Below, piece after piece: positions 1 through 5,479 of a stretch of 20,847 bases of DNA. The position numbers were made by a program, and so were the translations under genes. The stretch comes from Chitinophagaceae bacterium. Lineage in GTDB: Bacteria; Bacteroidota; Bacteroidia; Chitinophagales; Chitinophagaceae. Below the pieces are notes generated by a model. It saw nothing but the letters and a program-made list of their open reading frames with translations, was not told the DNA's origin and did no database searches. The stretch spans positions 1 through 20,847 of the forward strand of contig JAGKWS010000071.1 of NCBI GenBank assembly GCA_021151685.1, in the 5' to 3' direction. How positions within the stretch are numbered: the first letter of the stretch is position 1; the number at the start of each line of letters is the position of its first letter.

Positions 1-10
1 GCTTTATGAA

Positions 11-784
11 ATGGACTTCCTTTTTGCTTTTACTCCACAATTGTTTTATTACCCCAAATTCAGCAGCGACGCAGAATTGCGCTGTCTTGAACCCGAACCT
101 CTCGCATCGGGAGTACTTATAAATATTCAAGGCCGACCATTTTTGATTACCGCAAAACATATTTTCGACAACATGAATGCGACAATCAGGGATATTGCAA
201 TTTTTTTACCTCATGGCTTTATTTCTCTTGACGGAATTGTTGCCTTCCATCAATGCACAACTGAACATGACATACTGGATATAGCTGTTATCGAGCTCCC
301 GGTGGACAGAGCGCAGGCTTTAGAAAGAGAGTACAAATTCTTGCCTTGGCAAAATATGAACATCAACCACACGCTAAATAATGAAGGTAATTACTTCTTC
401 TGTGGCTTTATTAATTATCAAACAGAACGTAAAGGTAAGACTTACAAAATCACACCTTTCAGTTTCAAAACAAAATTGAAAGAGGACATTAGAATAGATA
501 ACTTGGGCTTCGACCCTACTTATAACATTCCATTACGCTACAACAAAAGGAAGCAAAGAAGGGGAACCGAAAACTATAAAAGTAAAGGCCCAAAGGAAAT
601 GCAAGGACTTAGCGGTTGCGGCATCTGGAACATTCATCGTAATCATGCAACTCGTCATAATATTTTTTCCTTGGTGGGAATTATGATTGAAGGAATACTT
701 GAAAGAGGTGTTTTGTTTGGCACTCATATCCGTCTTGTAGCGCCACTTTTGAAAGATAATTTTGGCATATCGCTGCCAGAATAG
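11..784 (+). CDS. Trypsin-fold serine protease-like protein, orphan
   Basis: 257-residue protein with no signal peptide or membrane segment, so probably cytoplasmic. It shows the spaced triad of chymotrypsin-fold proteases: His50 in the block FLITAKH after a strand SGVLINIQG, Asp90 in HDILDIAVIEL, and Ser201 in GLSGCGIW, the equivalent of the GDSGGP loop. Spacing between the three residues suits a single protease domain, and no PDZ or other domain follows. Such stand-alone trypsin-like domains in bacteria often occur in accessory or defence-type loci, but no partner gene is visible here and the left neighbour lies outside the window. The start is taken at the first ATG (11). The reading frame could begin further left, beyond the window edge. 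The fold call rests on motifs seen by eye; activity and substrate are unknown. Confidence 0.6.
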   Translation: MDFLFAFTPQLFYYPKFSSDAELRCLEPEPLASGVLINIQGRPFLITAKHIFDNMNATIRDIAIFLPHGFISLDGIVAFHQCTTEHDILDIAVIELPVDRAQALEREYKFLPWQNMNINHTLNNEGNYFFCGFINYQTERKGKTYKITPFSFKTKLKEDIRIDNLGFDPTYNIPLRYNKRKQRRGTENYKSKGPKEMQGLSGCGIWNIHRNHATRHNIFSLVGIMIEGILERGVLFGTHIRLVAPLLKDNFGISLPE

Positions 785-833
785 CCAATGAGAGAACACC
801 CCCATTCAGCTCAATAAAAAAAGTGAAGGAGGT

Positions 834-929
834 ATGCAATTACTATTAAACAACGATTTCTTTATATGCATGCATTTATGTAAGCAATTCAGACAACAAA
901 GGTTTGAGGTGACCGTCACTGATTTCTAA
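834..929 (+). CDS. Possible 31-residue small ORF in the 785-1019 gap
   Basis: A short frame beginning MQLLLNNDFF and ending in FEVTVTDF. It is preceded by AAGGAGG, a strong Shine-Dalgarno-like match that is rare in Bacteroidota, but only one base separates it from the ATG, which is too close for normal initiation. No family is recognised. It may be chance or the remnant of a longer gene. Nothing else convincing is seen between 785 and 983. Confidence 0.15.
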   Translation: MQLLLNNDFFICMHLCKQFRQQRFEVTVTDF

Positions 930-983
930 AGCCATTAGATAGTAAGTTTAAAACAATAAAAAGTCAAGAGTCGGATTAAGGAA

Positions 984-1003
984 GTTAGTTAAATTTGACT
1001 AAC
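984..1003 (+). promoter_or_regulatory. Candidate -7 box inside a small inverted repeat
   Basis: TAAATTTG (990-997) matches the Bacteroidota -7 consensus TAnnTTTG. It is flanked exactly by GTTAGT (984-989) and ACTAAC (998-1003), a perfect 6-bp inverted repeat. It lies about 20 bases upstream of the ATG at 1020, a sensible distance. No clear TTTG -33 element is seen. The flanking repeat could be an operator or chance. Confidence 0.4.
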
Positions 1004-1019
1004 ATCGTGGTACGTTGAA

Positions 1020-1688
1020 ATGAAAACAATTTTCTCTTGGCTTATTGATAAATGGTTAGCAGGATTTATCACTGCATCAATATTTTTTACTGCTAAAATA
1101 TTTTATGATTTACCGCCGGGAGTAAGAGGTAACTTTTTTAAGTTCAATTGGTTTAACTCAATTATTAATTACCCAATCAAGTTTTGGATTGTGGCAATAA
1201 TAGTTCTGGCTTTCTTTTTGATGTATAGATTATCAAGATGGAATGATAAGCAAAAATTGACCACGCCGAGACCCCAAAAGGTATTCAAACCAACTATTCA
1301 CCCAGAGATAGGTGCTTACACCAATGATACATTCGGCCCTAGAAAAAGTAGATGGACTTGGGGATACAAATTTGACAAGAATAATAACGCTTGGAATATT
1401 GATAAGCTTGTTCCAATCTGCCCTACTTGTGGAACGAAAATGGAATTAAATGTATTTATGGAGCATTTTGATTTTGCTACTTGTACTAAATGTAGGTTAG
1501 AAGGAAAATTCCATCAGCACGAGTTAAGAGAAGATCCATATGACATTAGTCAGGAAATCATAAGACGAATTGCCGAAAAAGAAAAAGGGATATTTAACAT
1601 ATATTCCATCTGGTGGAAGTTATGCCGTACAAATTCAAGCTACCCGACTGGCGCGGGAGTTAGCGCAGTGCTCCCGTGTCTGATGTAA
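1020..1688 (+). CDS. Membrane-anchored zinc-ribbon protein, unknown function
   Basis: 222 residues as read. Two hydrophobic segments near the N-terminus (about 11-30 and 53-69) suggest a two-pass membrane anchor. They are followed by a cytoplasmic part with an aromatic stretch (RWTWGYKF, about 111-118) and a zinc ribbon with Cys134-x2-Cys137 and Cys155-x2-Cys158. After about residue 190 the sequence changes character. From about residue 209 the frame runs into repeat copy 1 (1643 onward), so the last 14 or so residues are encoded by the repeat and the natural C-terminus was probably replaced. The protein is therefore likely a 3'-altered version of its family. Family and function are not recognised. 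The start is supported by the promoter-like box about 20 bases upstream. Confidence 0.6.
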   Translation: MKTIFSWLIDKWLAGFITASIFFTAKIFYDLPPGVRGNFFKFNWFNSIINYPIKFWIVAIIVLAFFLMYRLSRWNDKQKLTTPRPQKVFKPTIHPEIGAYTNDTFGPRKSRWTWGYKFDKNNNAWNIDKLVPICPTCGTKMELNVFMEHFDFATCTKCRLEGKFHQHELREDPYDISQEIIRRIAEKEKGIFNIYSIWWKLCRTNSSYPTGAGVSAVLPCLM

Positions 1689-1757
1689 GTGGACCGGTTT
1701 ATAACCGGACGAAAGCATCATCAAGCCAATCATGTCATTCTTAATAATCGAGGTTGG
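1643..1757 (+). repeat. Dispersed repeat, copy 1 of 3
   Basis: About 115 bp, over 90% identical by eye to copy 2 along its first 98 or so bases. It begins near ACTGGCGCGGGAGTTAGCGC. It contains hairpin I (CGGGAG 1654-1659 with CTCCCG 1671-1676) and hairpin II (GACCGGTT 1692-1699, AACCGGAC 1703-1710, one mismatch). Read on the minus strand it carries a badly decayed peptide end, HDWLDDAFVRL followed by TAA (1699-1701), with stop codons just upstream. It overlaps the 3' end of the zinc-ribbon gene. The stretch 1758-1868 that follows is locally GC-richer and shows no gene. Confidence 0.85.
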
Positions 1758-1868
1758 CCGGGCTCGCTGCAGCATGCCCATGTTGCTGCAAATTATTTAG
1801 CTATTGGTCTAAGGCCGTTTTGAGGCAGGTTACGTTACACAGTCTTTCGCGAAAGTTGCTGCCGCAAC

Positions 1869-2354
1869 GTGGCCACATGGGCCAGCAGTGTCCGTCTTTT
1901 GCTGGACGATGGTTACATTTGTAATGTAATCAGATGCCCATTGGAAAGTAATTTTAGAATACACAACATTATAGAAGTAGAGATTGAAGGTAGGGTTCTG
2001 GACCTTCATAACAACTTTGAATTTATTGGTTATGAGAATGACAAGAATTCTGATAACATTCATATCTACTTCGAAAAATCGGCTGGCGATTGGGTGCCTG
2101 CCACTGAGGTTAACAAGCTGATTTTTACTTTACGAAACGTCAACTATATGCATACAATTGCGCCTGACGAGGCGTTGATGTGTGACGATTACTGTCTTTC
2201 GGGTATAACCTATTTCTATCATGACGATAGAGAAGAGAACTTTTCATATCTCGACAAAGAATTGCCGGGCCCGCAAGACGATATCATTTTTACTTTTGAG
2301 AGTGATAGAGTTATCAGAGCAAATTGCGAAAGTGTGACGCTTACGTTGATATAG
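1869..2354 (+). CDS. Small hypothetical protein, possibly 5'-truncated
   Basis: 161 residues from a GTG codon. The frame is open from 1824, but no in-frame ATG exists before residue 94, so either the GTG is real or the true 5' end has been lost. The sequence becomes protein-like from about residue 10 onward. It is acidic and aromatic, soluble, with no signal or membrane segment, and has motifs such as FTLRNVNYMHTIAPDE and CLSGITYFYHDDREE. No family is recognised. Size, acidity and position between two copies of a shared repeat resemble immunity proteins of polymorphic toxin loci, but that is inference. It ends 11 bases before repeat copy 2. Confidence 0.5.
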   Translation: MATWASSVRLLLDDGYICNVIRCPLESNFRIHNIIEVEIEGRVLDLHNNFEFIGYENDKNSDNIHIYFEKSAGDWVPATEVNKLIFTLRNVNYMHTIAPDEALMCDDYCLSGITYFYHDDREENFSYLDKELPGPQDDIIFTFESDRVIRANCESVTLTLI

Positions 2355-2365
2355 CTCCCCGATTG

Positions 2366-2486
2366 CCCAACTGGCGCGGGAGTTAGCGCACTGCTCCCAT
2401 GTCTGACGTAAGTGGACCGGTTTATAACCGGTCGAAACCATCATCAAGCCAATCATGTCATTCCTTATCATCAAGGTTCCAAATTC
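2366..2486 (+). repeat. Dispersed repeat, copy 2 of 3
   Basis: About 120 bp, in the same orientation as copies 1 and 3. Hairpin I is shortened by one change (GGGAG with CTCCC). Hairpin II is perfect: GACCGGTT (2415-2422), loop TAT, AACCGGTC (2426-2433). The minus-strand stop codon of the decayed gene end lies in this hairpin. The repeat follows the stop of the 1869-2354 gene closely. The part beyond the decayed gene's stop is as well conserved as, or better than, the coding part. Confidence 0.85.
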
Positions 2487-2511
2487 CCCCTTTTGGCGAA
2501 GTATCCACACT
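2422..2511 (-). pseudogene. Decayed 3' end of the repeat-borne gene (copy 2)
   Basis: The minus-strand frame reads SVDTSPKGGIWNLDDKE, an internal TGA, HDWLDDGFDRL, then TAA. It aligns with the better kept copy 3 (VDATPIWDPDDKE...WLDDGFDRL). Upstream similarity fades and the frame has another stop, so only about 28 codons remain. Recognised only through comparison of the copies; the parent family is unknown. Confidence 0.5.
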
Positions 2512-2629
2512 TCGTCATAGCGTCGTCCTACTGGCGCAGAAGTCAATACCGTACTACTGTTGGTATATACGTCAATCATTCCTTGGCAATTATTTGCTTT
2601 CTCCATCAGCATTAAATCATCGAACCGCG

Positions 2630-3040
2630 TTACATTCTTTTCTTTTCGTACCTCCATCTTAGAAAATCGGGTATCTTTTGCCATATATGGGGTGGTATGC
2701 CAAATTGTAGTTTGCCGTTACCAAGTCGTGGGGCTGCAAATTCTAAATGATCCCAATAGACAAGGAAAAAATTTGGTTCATGTATGAATTCCAACCAGCC
2801 CTCAGCAACAAAATTGTCATTTACATCAAACAGCCATATTCCTGAAAAATTATCCAGAATTCCATCTAAGTATTCAGTGCCATGACCTTCTATACAACTG
2901 TCCGACCAGTCAAACTTTATCTGAAAAAGTTCATTGCTATAAAAGTGCAGGTCGTCAACTAATTGCTTTTCTACAAGAAATCGTAGTTGCGGGCCCATCT
3001 TGGTTGAAAGACCTAAATTGATATAATCGGGTTTTGTCAT
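2630..3040 (-). CDS. Small acidic, aromatic hypothetical protein
   Basis: 136 residues, soluble, with no signal peptide. It is unusually rich in Trp, Phe and Asp/Glu, for example the blocks NFSGIWLFDVNDNFVAEGW and FFLVYWDHLEF, and closes with IPPHIWQKIPDFLRWRYEKK. The composition resembles cytoplasmic immunity proteins or similar small binding proteins, but no family is identified. It starts at ATG 3040 and ends at TAA 2630. The next frame continues open downstream (to 2244), but that stretch reads through repeat copy 2 and antisense to the 1869 gene and is not credible. The gene is read on the minus strand between repeat copies 2 and 3, the same direction as the decayed repeat-borne gene. 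Confidence 0.6.
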   Translation of the reverse strand: MTKPDYINLGLSTKMGPQLRFLVEKQLVDDLHFYSNELFQIKFDWSDSCIEGHGTEYLDGILDNFSGIWLFDVNDNFVAEGWLEFIHEPNFFLVYWDHLEFAAPRLGNGKLQFGIPPHIWQKIPDFLRWRYEKKRM

Positions 3041-3136
3041 GTTTTATGAAATGCTTGTTTACCTAAAGCCATTGTAGTATCGCTTGTCGATTTGTTATGC
3101 GTTTCTGCATGGGATAGTTGCTTTCTCTCTTGCATA

Positions 3137-3721
3137 TTAGCGGGAGATCTTGCGCCGCATTATTGCTCTTATCTGTTGGGGTAGCCAGACGAAAATCCTC
3201 TTTAATAGGCTTTTCTCAGCCCCTTGGTTGATGTCCTCAGAATACGATAATTGAGACATTTTGAACTCAGGGGTCTCAGTTATATCCTCATTTGGGTAAA
3301 TCAGCGGCAGTTCTTCCGTTCGGGCCTTCTTAAGGTCTGCTTCCCAGCCGTAGTAATAGAGTGCATCCTGTCCTGTCAATCCAACTGCAGGATTGATCAT
3401 GTACATTACCTTACCTTCTCCGAGAATCTCCGGAATCTTTTCTATTTGTTCAAAACAGTAGTCTGGCAGCCAATCGCTCGTCGCATCGGCCGTAAATGTT
3501 AGTTCGCGAGAACCATTCCGCATTGTTGCCACATAATGTGCGCCATCTTCCGACATTTTTTCTGTAACAATTACAGAGTTCCCGGGCACCAGCGTGTCTG
3601 CAATCATCTTCACCAGATTAGACAAGTCACTGGCGCAATAGATGCACTCACTATCAAAGTGTACTGCTATGAGGTAATTTCTTACAGCAATTTCATTGGC
3701 TTTTTCAAAGGTATATTCCAT
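3137..3721 (-). CDS. Hypothetical soluble protein with basic C-terminal tail
   Basis: 194 residues. The first 140 or so are a mixed alpha/beta sequence with two close cysteines (CIYC, about residues 26-29) and a GLTGQDALYYYGWEADL block. A linker follows, then a basic, partly hydrophobic C-terminal end (SLLKRIFVWLPQQIRAIMRR) that could be amphipathic and touch a membrane. No signal peptide and no known family recognised. It lies 96 bases upstream of the 2630-3040 gene on the same strand, so the two may be co-transcribed. The start ATG (3721) is the first in frame. Codon use is AT-rich like its neighbours. Confidence 0.6.
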   Translation of the reverse strand: MEYTFEKANEIAVRNYLIAVHFDSECIYCASDLSNLVKMIADTLVPGNSVIVTEKMSEDGAHYVATMRNGSRELTFTADATSDWLPDYCFEQIEKIPEILGEGKVMYMINPAVGLTGQDALYYYGWEADLKKARTEELPLIYPNEDITETPEFKMSQLSYSEDINQGAEKSLLKRIFVWLPQQIRAIMRRKISR

Positions 3722-3827
3722 TTGGTGCGCGTATTTATAGCAAATTACTTTGTTTACTGAAAAACGCCGTTTATTAAATTCAATTTGAAGACCGCCGAAA
3801 ATATTTGTTCACTACGGATTCATGCTT

Positions 3828-3947
3828 TCCAACTGGTGCGGGAGTTAGCACAGCGCTCCCGTGTCTGATATAGGTAGACCGGTTTATAACCGGTCGAAAC
3901 CATCATCAAGCCATTCCTGTAATTCCTTATCATCAGGGTCCCAGATT
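3828..3947 (+). repeat. Dispersed repeat, copy 3 of 3
   Basis: About 120 bp. It is the most diverged copy over the hairpin I region but retains both arms (CGGGAG/CTCCCG). Hairpin II is perfect (GACCGGTT 3877-3884, AACCGGTC 3888-3895, loop TAT). It has the same orientation as copies 1 and 2. Apart from this repeat and the pseudogene remnant attached to it, I see nothing convincing in 3722-4127. Confidence 0.85.
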
Positions 3948-4015
3948 GGCGTAGCGTCCACGCCATCTCACATCGGCGGCATTCCCCAATGCAAACTATT
4001 GCCGATGCCGTAACT
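3884..4015 (-). pseudogene. Best-preserved 3' remnant of the lost repeat-borne gene
   Basis: The minus-strand frame reads SYGIGNSLHWGMPPM, one TGA, then DGVDATPIWDP and DDKELQEWLDDGFDRL, ending at TAA inside hairpin II. The sequence is clearly protein-like and its last half recurs in copies 1 and 2, which are more decayed. A TAA lies just upstream of the Ser, and no start codon follows the internal TGA, so no intact gene remains. The family is not recognised. An overlapping 81-residue frame (3820-4065) reads the same DNA out of register and is rejected. Confidence 0.6.
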
Positions 4016-4127
4016 TTATCCTGAGAGAAAATGATATGAGAACACTTTCTACTTACCACCATCAACAGTAGAAAACAAAACCTTTTATCAGCCTAAGTAT
4101 TGACTGTTACACATCATTCATTGCCTT

Positions 4128-4907
4128 ATGCCATTTACCCTTGCACACCCAGCAATAGTTTTGCCGCTGACCTACCTGGCTAAACGGTGGTATTCGCTAA
4201 CGGGCCTTGTCATTGGTAGCATTACCCCCGATTTCGAATATTTTATTCGAATGAAAGTTCGGAGCAACTACAGTCATACACTAAAAGGTCTTTTTTACTT
4301 CGATCTGCCTGTTGGTTTGTTGTTGTGTTTTGTATTCCATTGCATTGTAAGAAATCCTTTATACAAGAATTTGCCCCCGGTTTTGAGCAGACGTGTAGTG
4401 TCGTTTGAATCCGTCAATTGGATTGAACGTTTTAAAAGTAGATGGTTTGTGATTCTTATTTCCTTAATTGTCGGTGCTGTTTCTCATTTATTGTGGGATG
4501 GATTTACCCATTCGAGTGGATATTTTGTTCAGATTATTCCCACATTAGAGAATCATATTGCTGTTGCTTCTTTCAACGTACCTATTTACAAGATGTTACA
4601 ACATGGCAGTTCGCTAATCGGTTTATGCCTCGTAATGTTTTCTATCGCCAAATTGCCCATTAAAAATGAATACAGGGCTATAGATTATCAGTACTGGCTA
4701 TGCGTTTGTGTCATCACAATTATAACAATAGGAATAAGACTGCTTATCAGACCAAATCATATCGTATATAGCGATGTTTTCGTTACCATCATTTCAGGCA
4801 GTATATTGTCAATCATTTTAACTCCTTGTGTTTTGAAAAACTACAGGAAGACTTTTCTTTTGTTCTTAACAAGTCACTCGAAGATTACCCCCGGCAAACA
4901 GGGATGA
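4128..4907 (+). CDS. DUF4184 family integral membrane protein
   Basis: 259 residues, starting MPFTLAHPAIVLPL, the hallmark N-terminus of DUF4184 proteins. Conserved polar residues sit at helix ends: His7, SITPDFEYF (Asp35), YSHTLKGLFYFDLP (His50) and SHLLWDGFTH (His120, Asp124, His128). This set of His/Asp is reminiscent of a metal-binding site in related membrane hydrolase-like families, but no activity is established. About six hydrophobic segments follow one another, at roughly 5-30, 58-72, 107-122, 150-167, 185-203 and 210-232. The length matches the family. It is read alone; its TGA stop lies inside the first member of a pair of direct repeats. Confidence 0.88.
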   Translation: MPFTLAHPAIVLPLTYLAKRWYSLTGLVIGSITPDFEYFIRMKVRSNYSHTLKGLFYFDLPVGLLLCFVFHCIVRNPLYKNLPPVLSRRVVSFESVNWIERFKSRWFVILISLIVGAVSHLLWDGFTHSSGYFVQIIPTLENHIAVASFNVPIYKMLQHGSSLIGLCLVMFSIAKLPIKNEYRAIDYQYWLCVCVITIITIGIRLLIRPNHIVYSDVFVTIISGSILSIILTPCVLKNYRKTFLLFLTSHSKITPGKQG

Positions 4908-5040
4908 TGCCTAACTGTCTTGAAAAGCAAAAAACCATTCAAGCCAATCTACGAATCCTTAGCTTCAAGGTTCCCCTGCTGTAAAAGTATCACAGACCCA
5001 ATTCAACCAACAAAAGAAAGCCCGATAGCCATTCGGCCGC

Positions 5041-5403
5041 CTATGGCCTGATGGTGCCTTTTTTTGCCGTCCATGCAAGCAAGGTAGCCCCCGAAAAGCC
5101 CCAAGTCTCACCCTTGCAACCAAGCCCAATCATATTACCACACAGGCAAAAAGCCAGCACCATGCCGCTCAATAGTACCTTGCAAACAACAAACCAGCGT
5201 ATAACCATCCCATGGCCATGCGGAGTATTTGGGCCATGGGCGGTGCTTTCTTTGTTACTTTCTTTTCGCTGCTGAAAAGAAAGTAAGAGCAGCCGGGCAG
5301 AAAACACAGGAATAGACACAAAGCAAACAGACAGGAAGACAATGCCCAAAATTGTCAATAGTCTGATACCTACCTGTCTTGAAAAGAAAAACCAATCTTT
5401 CAA
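5041..5403 (-). CDS. Doubtful ORF with two hydrophobic stretches
   Basis: 120 residues if translated. Hydrophobic stretches occur at about 12-35 and 70-90, separated by a polar run (QQRKESNKESTAHGP). It covers both hairpins of this interval, and its start lies inside the second direct repeat. The polar run is exactly the hairpin sequence, so the ORF may be a by-product of a non-coding repeat element rather than a gene. Family not recognised. Confidence 0.2.
   Translation of the reverse strand: MKDWFFFSRQVGIRLLTILGIVFLSVCFVSIPVFSARLLLLSFQQRKESNKESTAHGPNTPHGHGMVIRWFVVCKVLLSGMVLAFCLCGNMIGLGCKGETWGFSGATLLAWTAKKGTIRP
5209..5240. other. Perfect 9-bp inverted repeat
   Basis: CCCATGGCC (5209-5217) and GGCCATGGG (5232-5240), separated by 14 bases. 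It lies in the convergent gap between the DUF4184 gene and the efflux operon and is not followed by a T-tract, so it is not an ordinary terminator. Confidence 0.6.
5255..5286. other. Perfect 13-bp stem hairpin, 6-base loop
   Basis: TTACTTTCTTTTC (5255-5267), loop GCTGCT, GAAAAGAAAGTAA (5274-5286). The purine/pyrimidine-biased stem is perfect. It may be a transcript 3' end structure or part of a dispersed intergenic element. Confidence 0.65.
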
Positions 5404-5427
5404 GGCTCAACACTTTTTACCACGCAA

Positions 5428-5456
5428 AACGGGCACCCCATTCCAAGGTGCCCGTT
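5428..5456 (-). terminator. Terminator of the efflux operon
   Basis: AACGGGCACC (5428-5437) pairs perfectly with GGTGCCCGTT (5447-5456) around a 9-base loop, 24 bases beyond the permease stop codon. On the minus strand the stem ends in a run of four T, and on the plus strand T-rich sequence follows as well, so it may work in both directions. Confidence 0.8.
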
Positions 5457-5479
5457 TGTGTCGTTTCTATTTTACTCAA

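Larger units (their letters stand above)
4906..5406. repeat. Pair of imperfect direct repeats bounding a gene-poor insert
   Basis: GATGCCTAACTGTCTTGAAA (from 4906, similarity running to about 4945) recurs as GATACCTACCTGTCTTGAAA (from 5365, to about 5406). The two are near-identical for about 24 bases and looser afterwards (CAAGCC/CAAGGC). They enclose about 420 bp containing two strong hairpins and one doubtful minus-strand ORF. The arrangement may mark a small inserted element or a local duplication. No transposase and no terminal inverted repeats are seen. Confidence 0.45.

Noticed and set aside
2244..2684. 146-residue minus-strand frame with blocks similar to the 3820-4065 frame
   Set aside because: The similarity (LMIRN...MMVSTGYKPV...CANSR) is only the shared DNA repeat read out of register. 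The frame runs antisense to the 1869-2354 gene, and the neighbouring frame gives the better protein remnant.
1643..3947. CRISPR array or att sites
   Set aside because: The three repeats are about 115 bp with gene-length, unequal spacing. No short regular spacers, cas genes or integrase are present.
3820..4065. 81-residue minus-strand frame over repeat copy 3
   Set aside because: It reads through the hairpins beyond the remnant's stop. The other frame gives the conserved WLDDGFDRL end, so this one is a shadow.
4066..4127. tRNA or small RNA gene upstream of the DUF4184 gene
   Set aside because: No cloverleaf arms, T-loop consensus or strong stem found. The same holds for the gaps at 785-983, 12209-12554 and 13188-13530.
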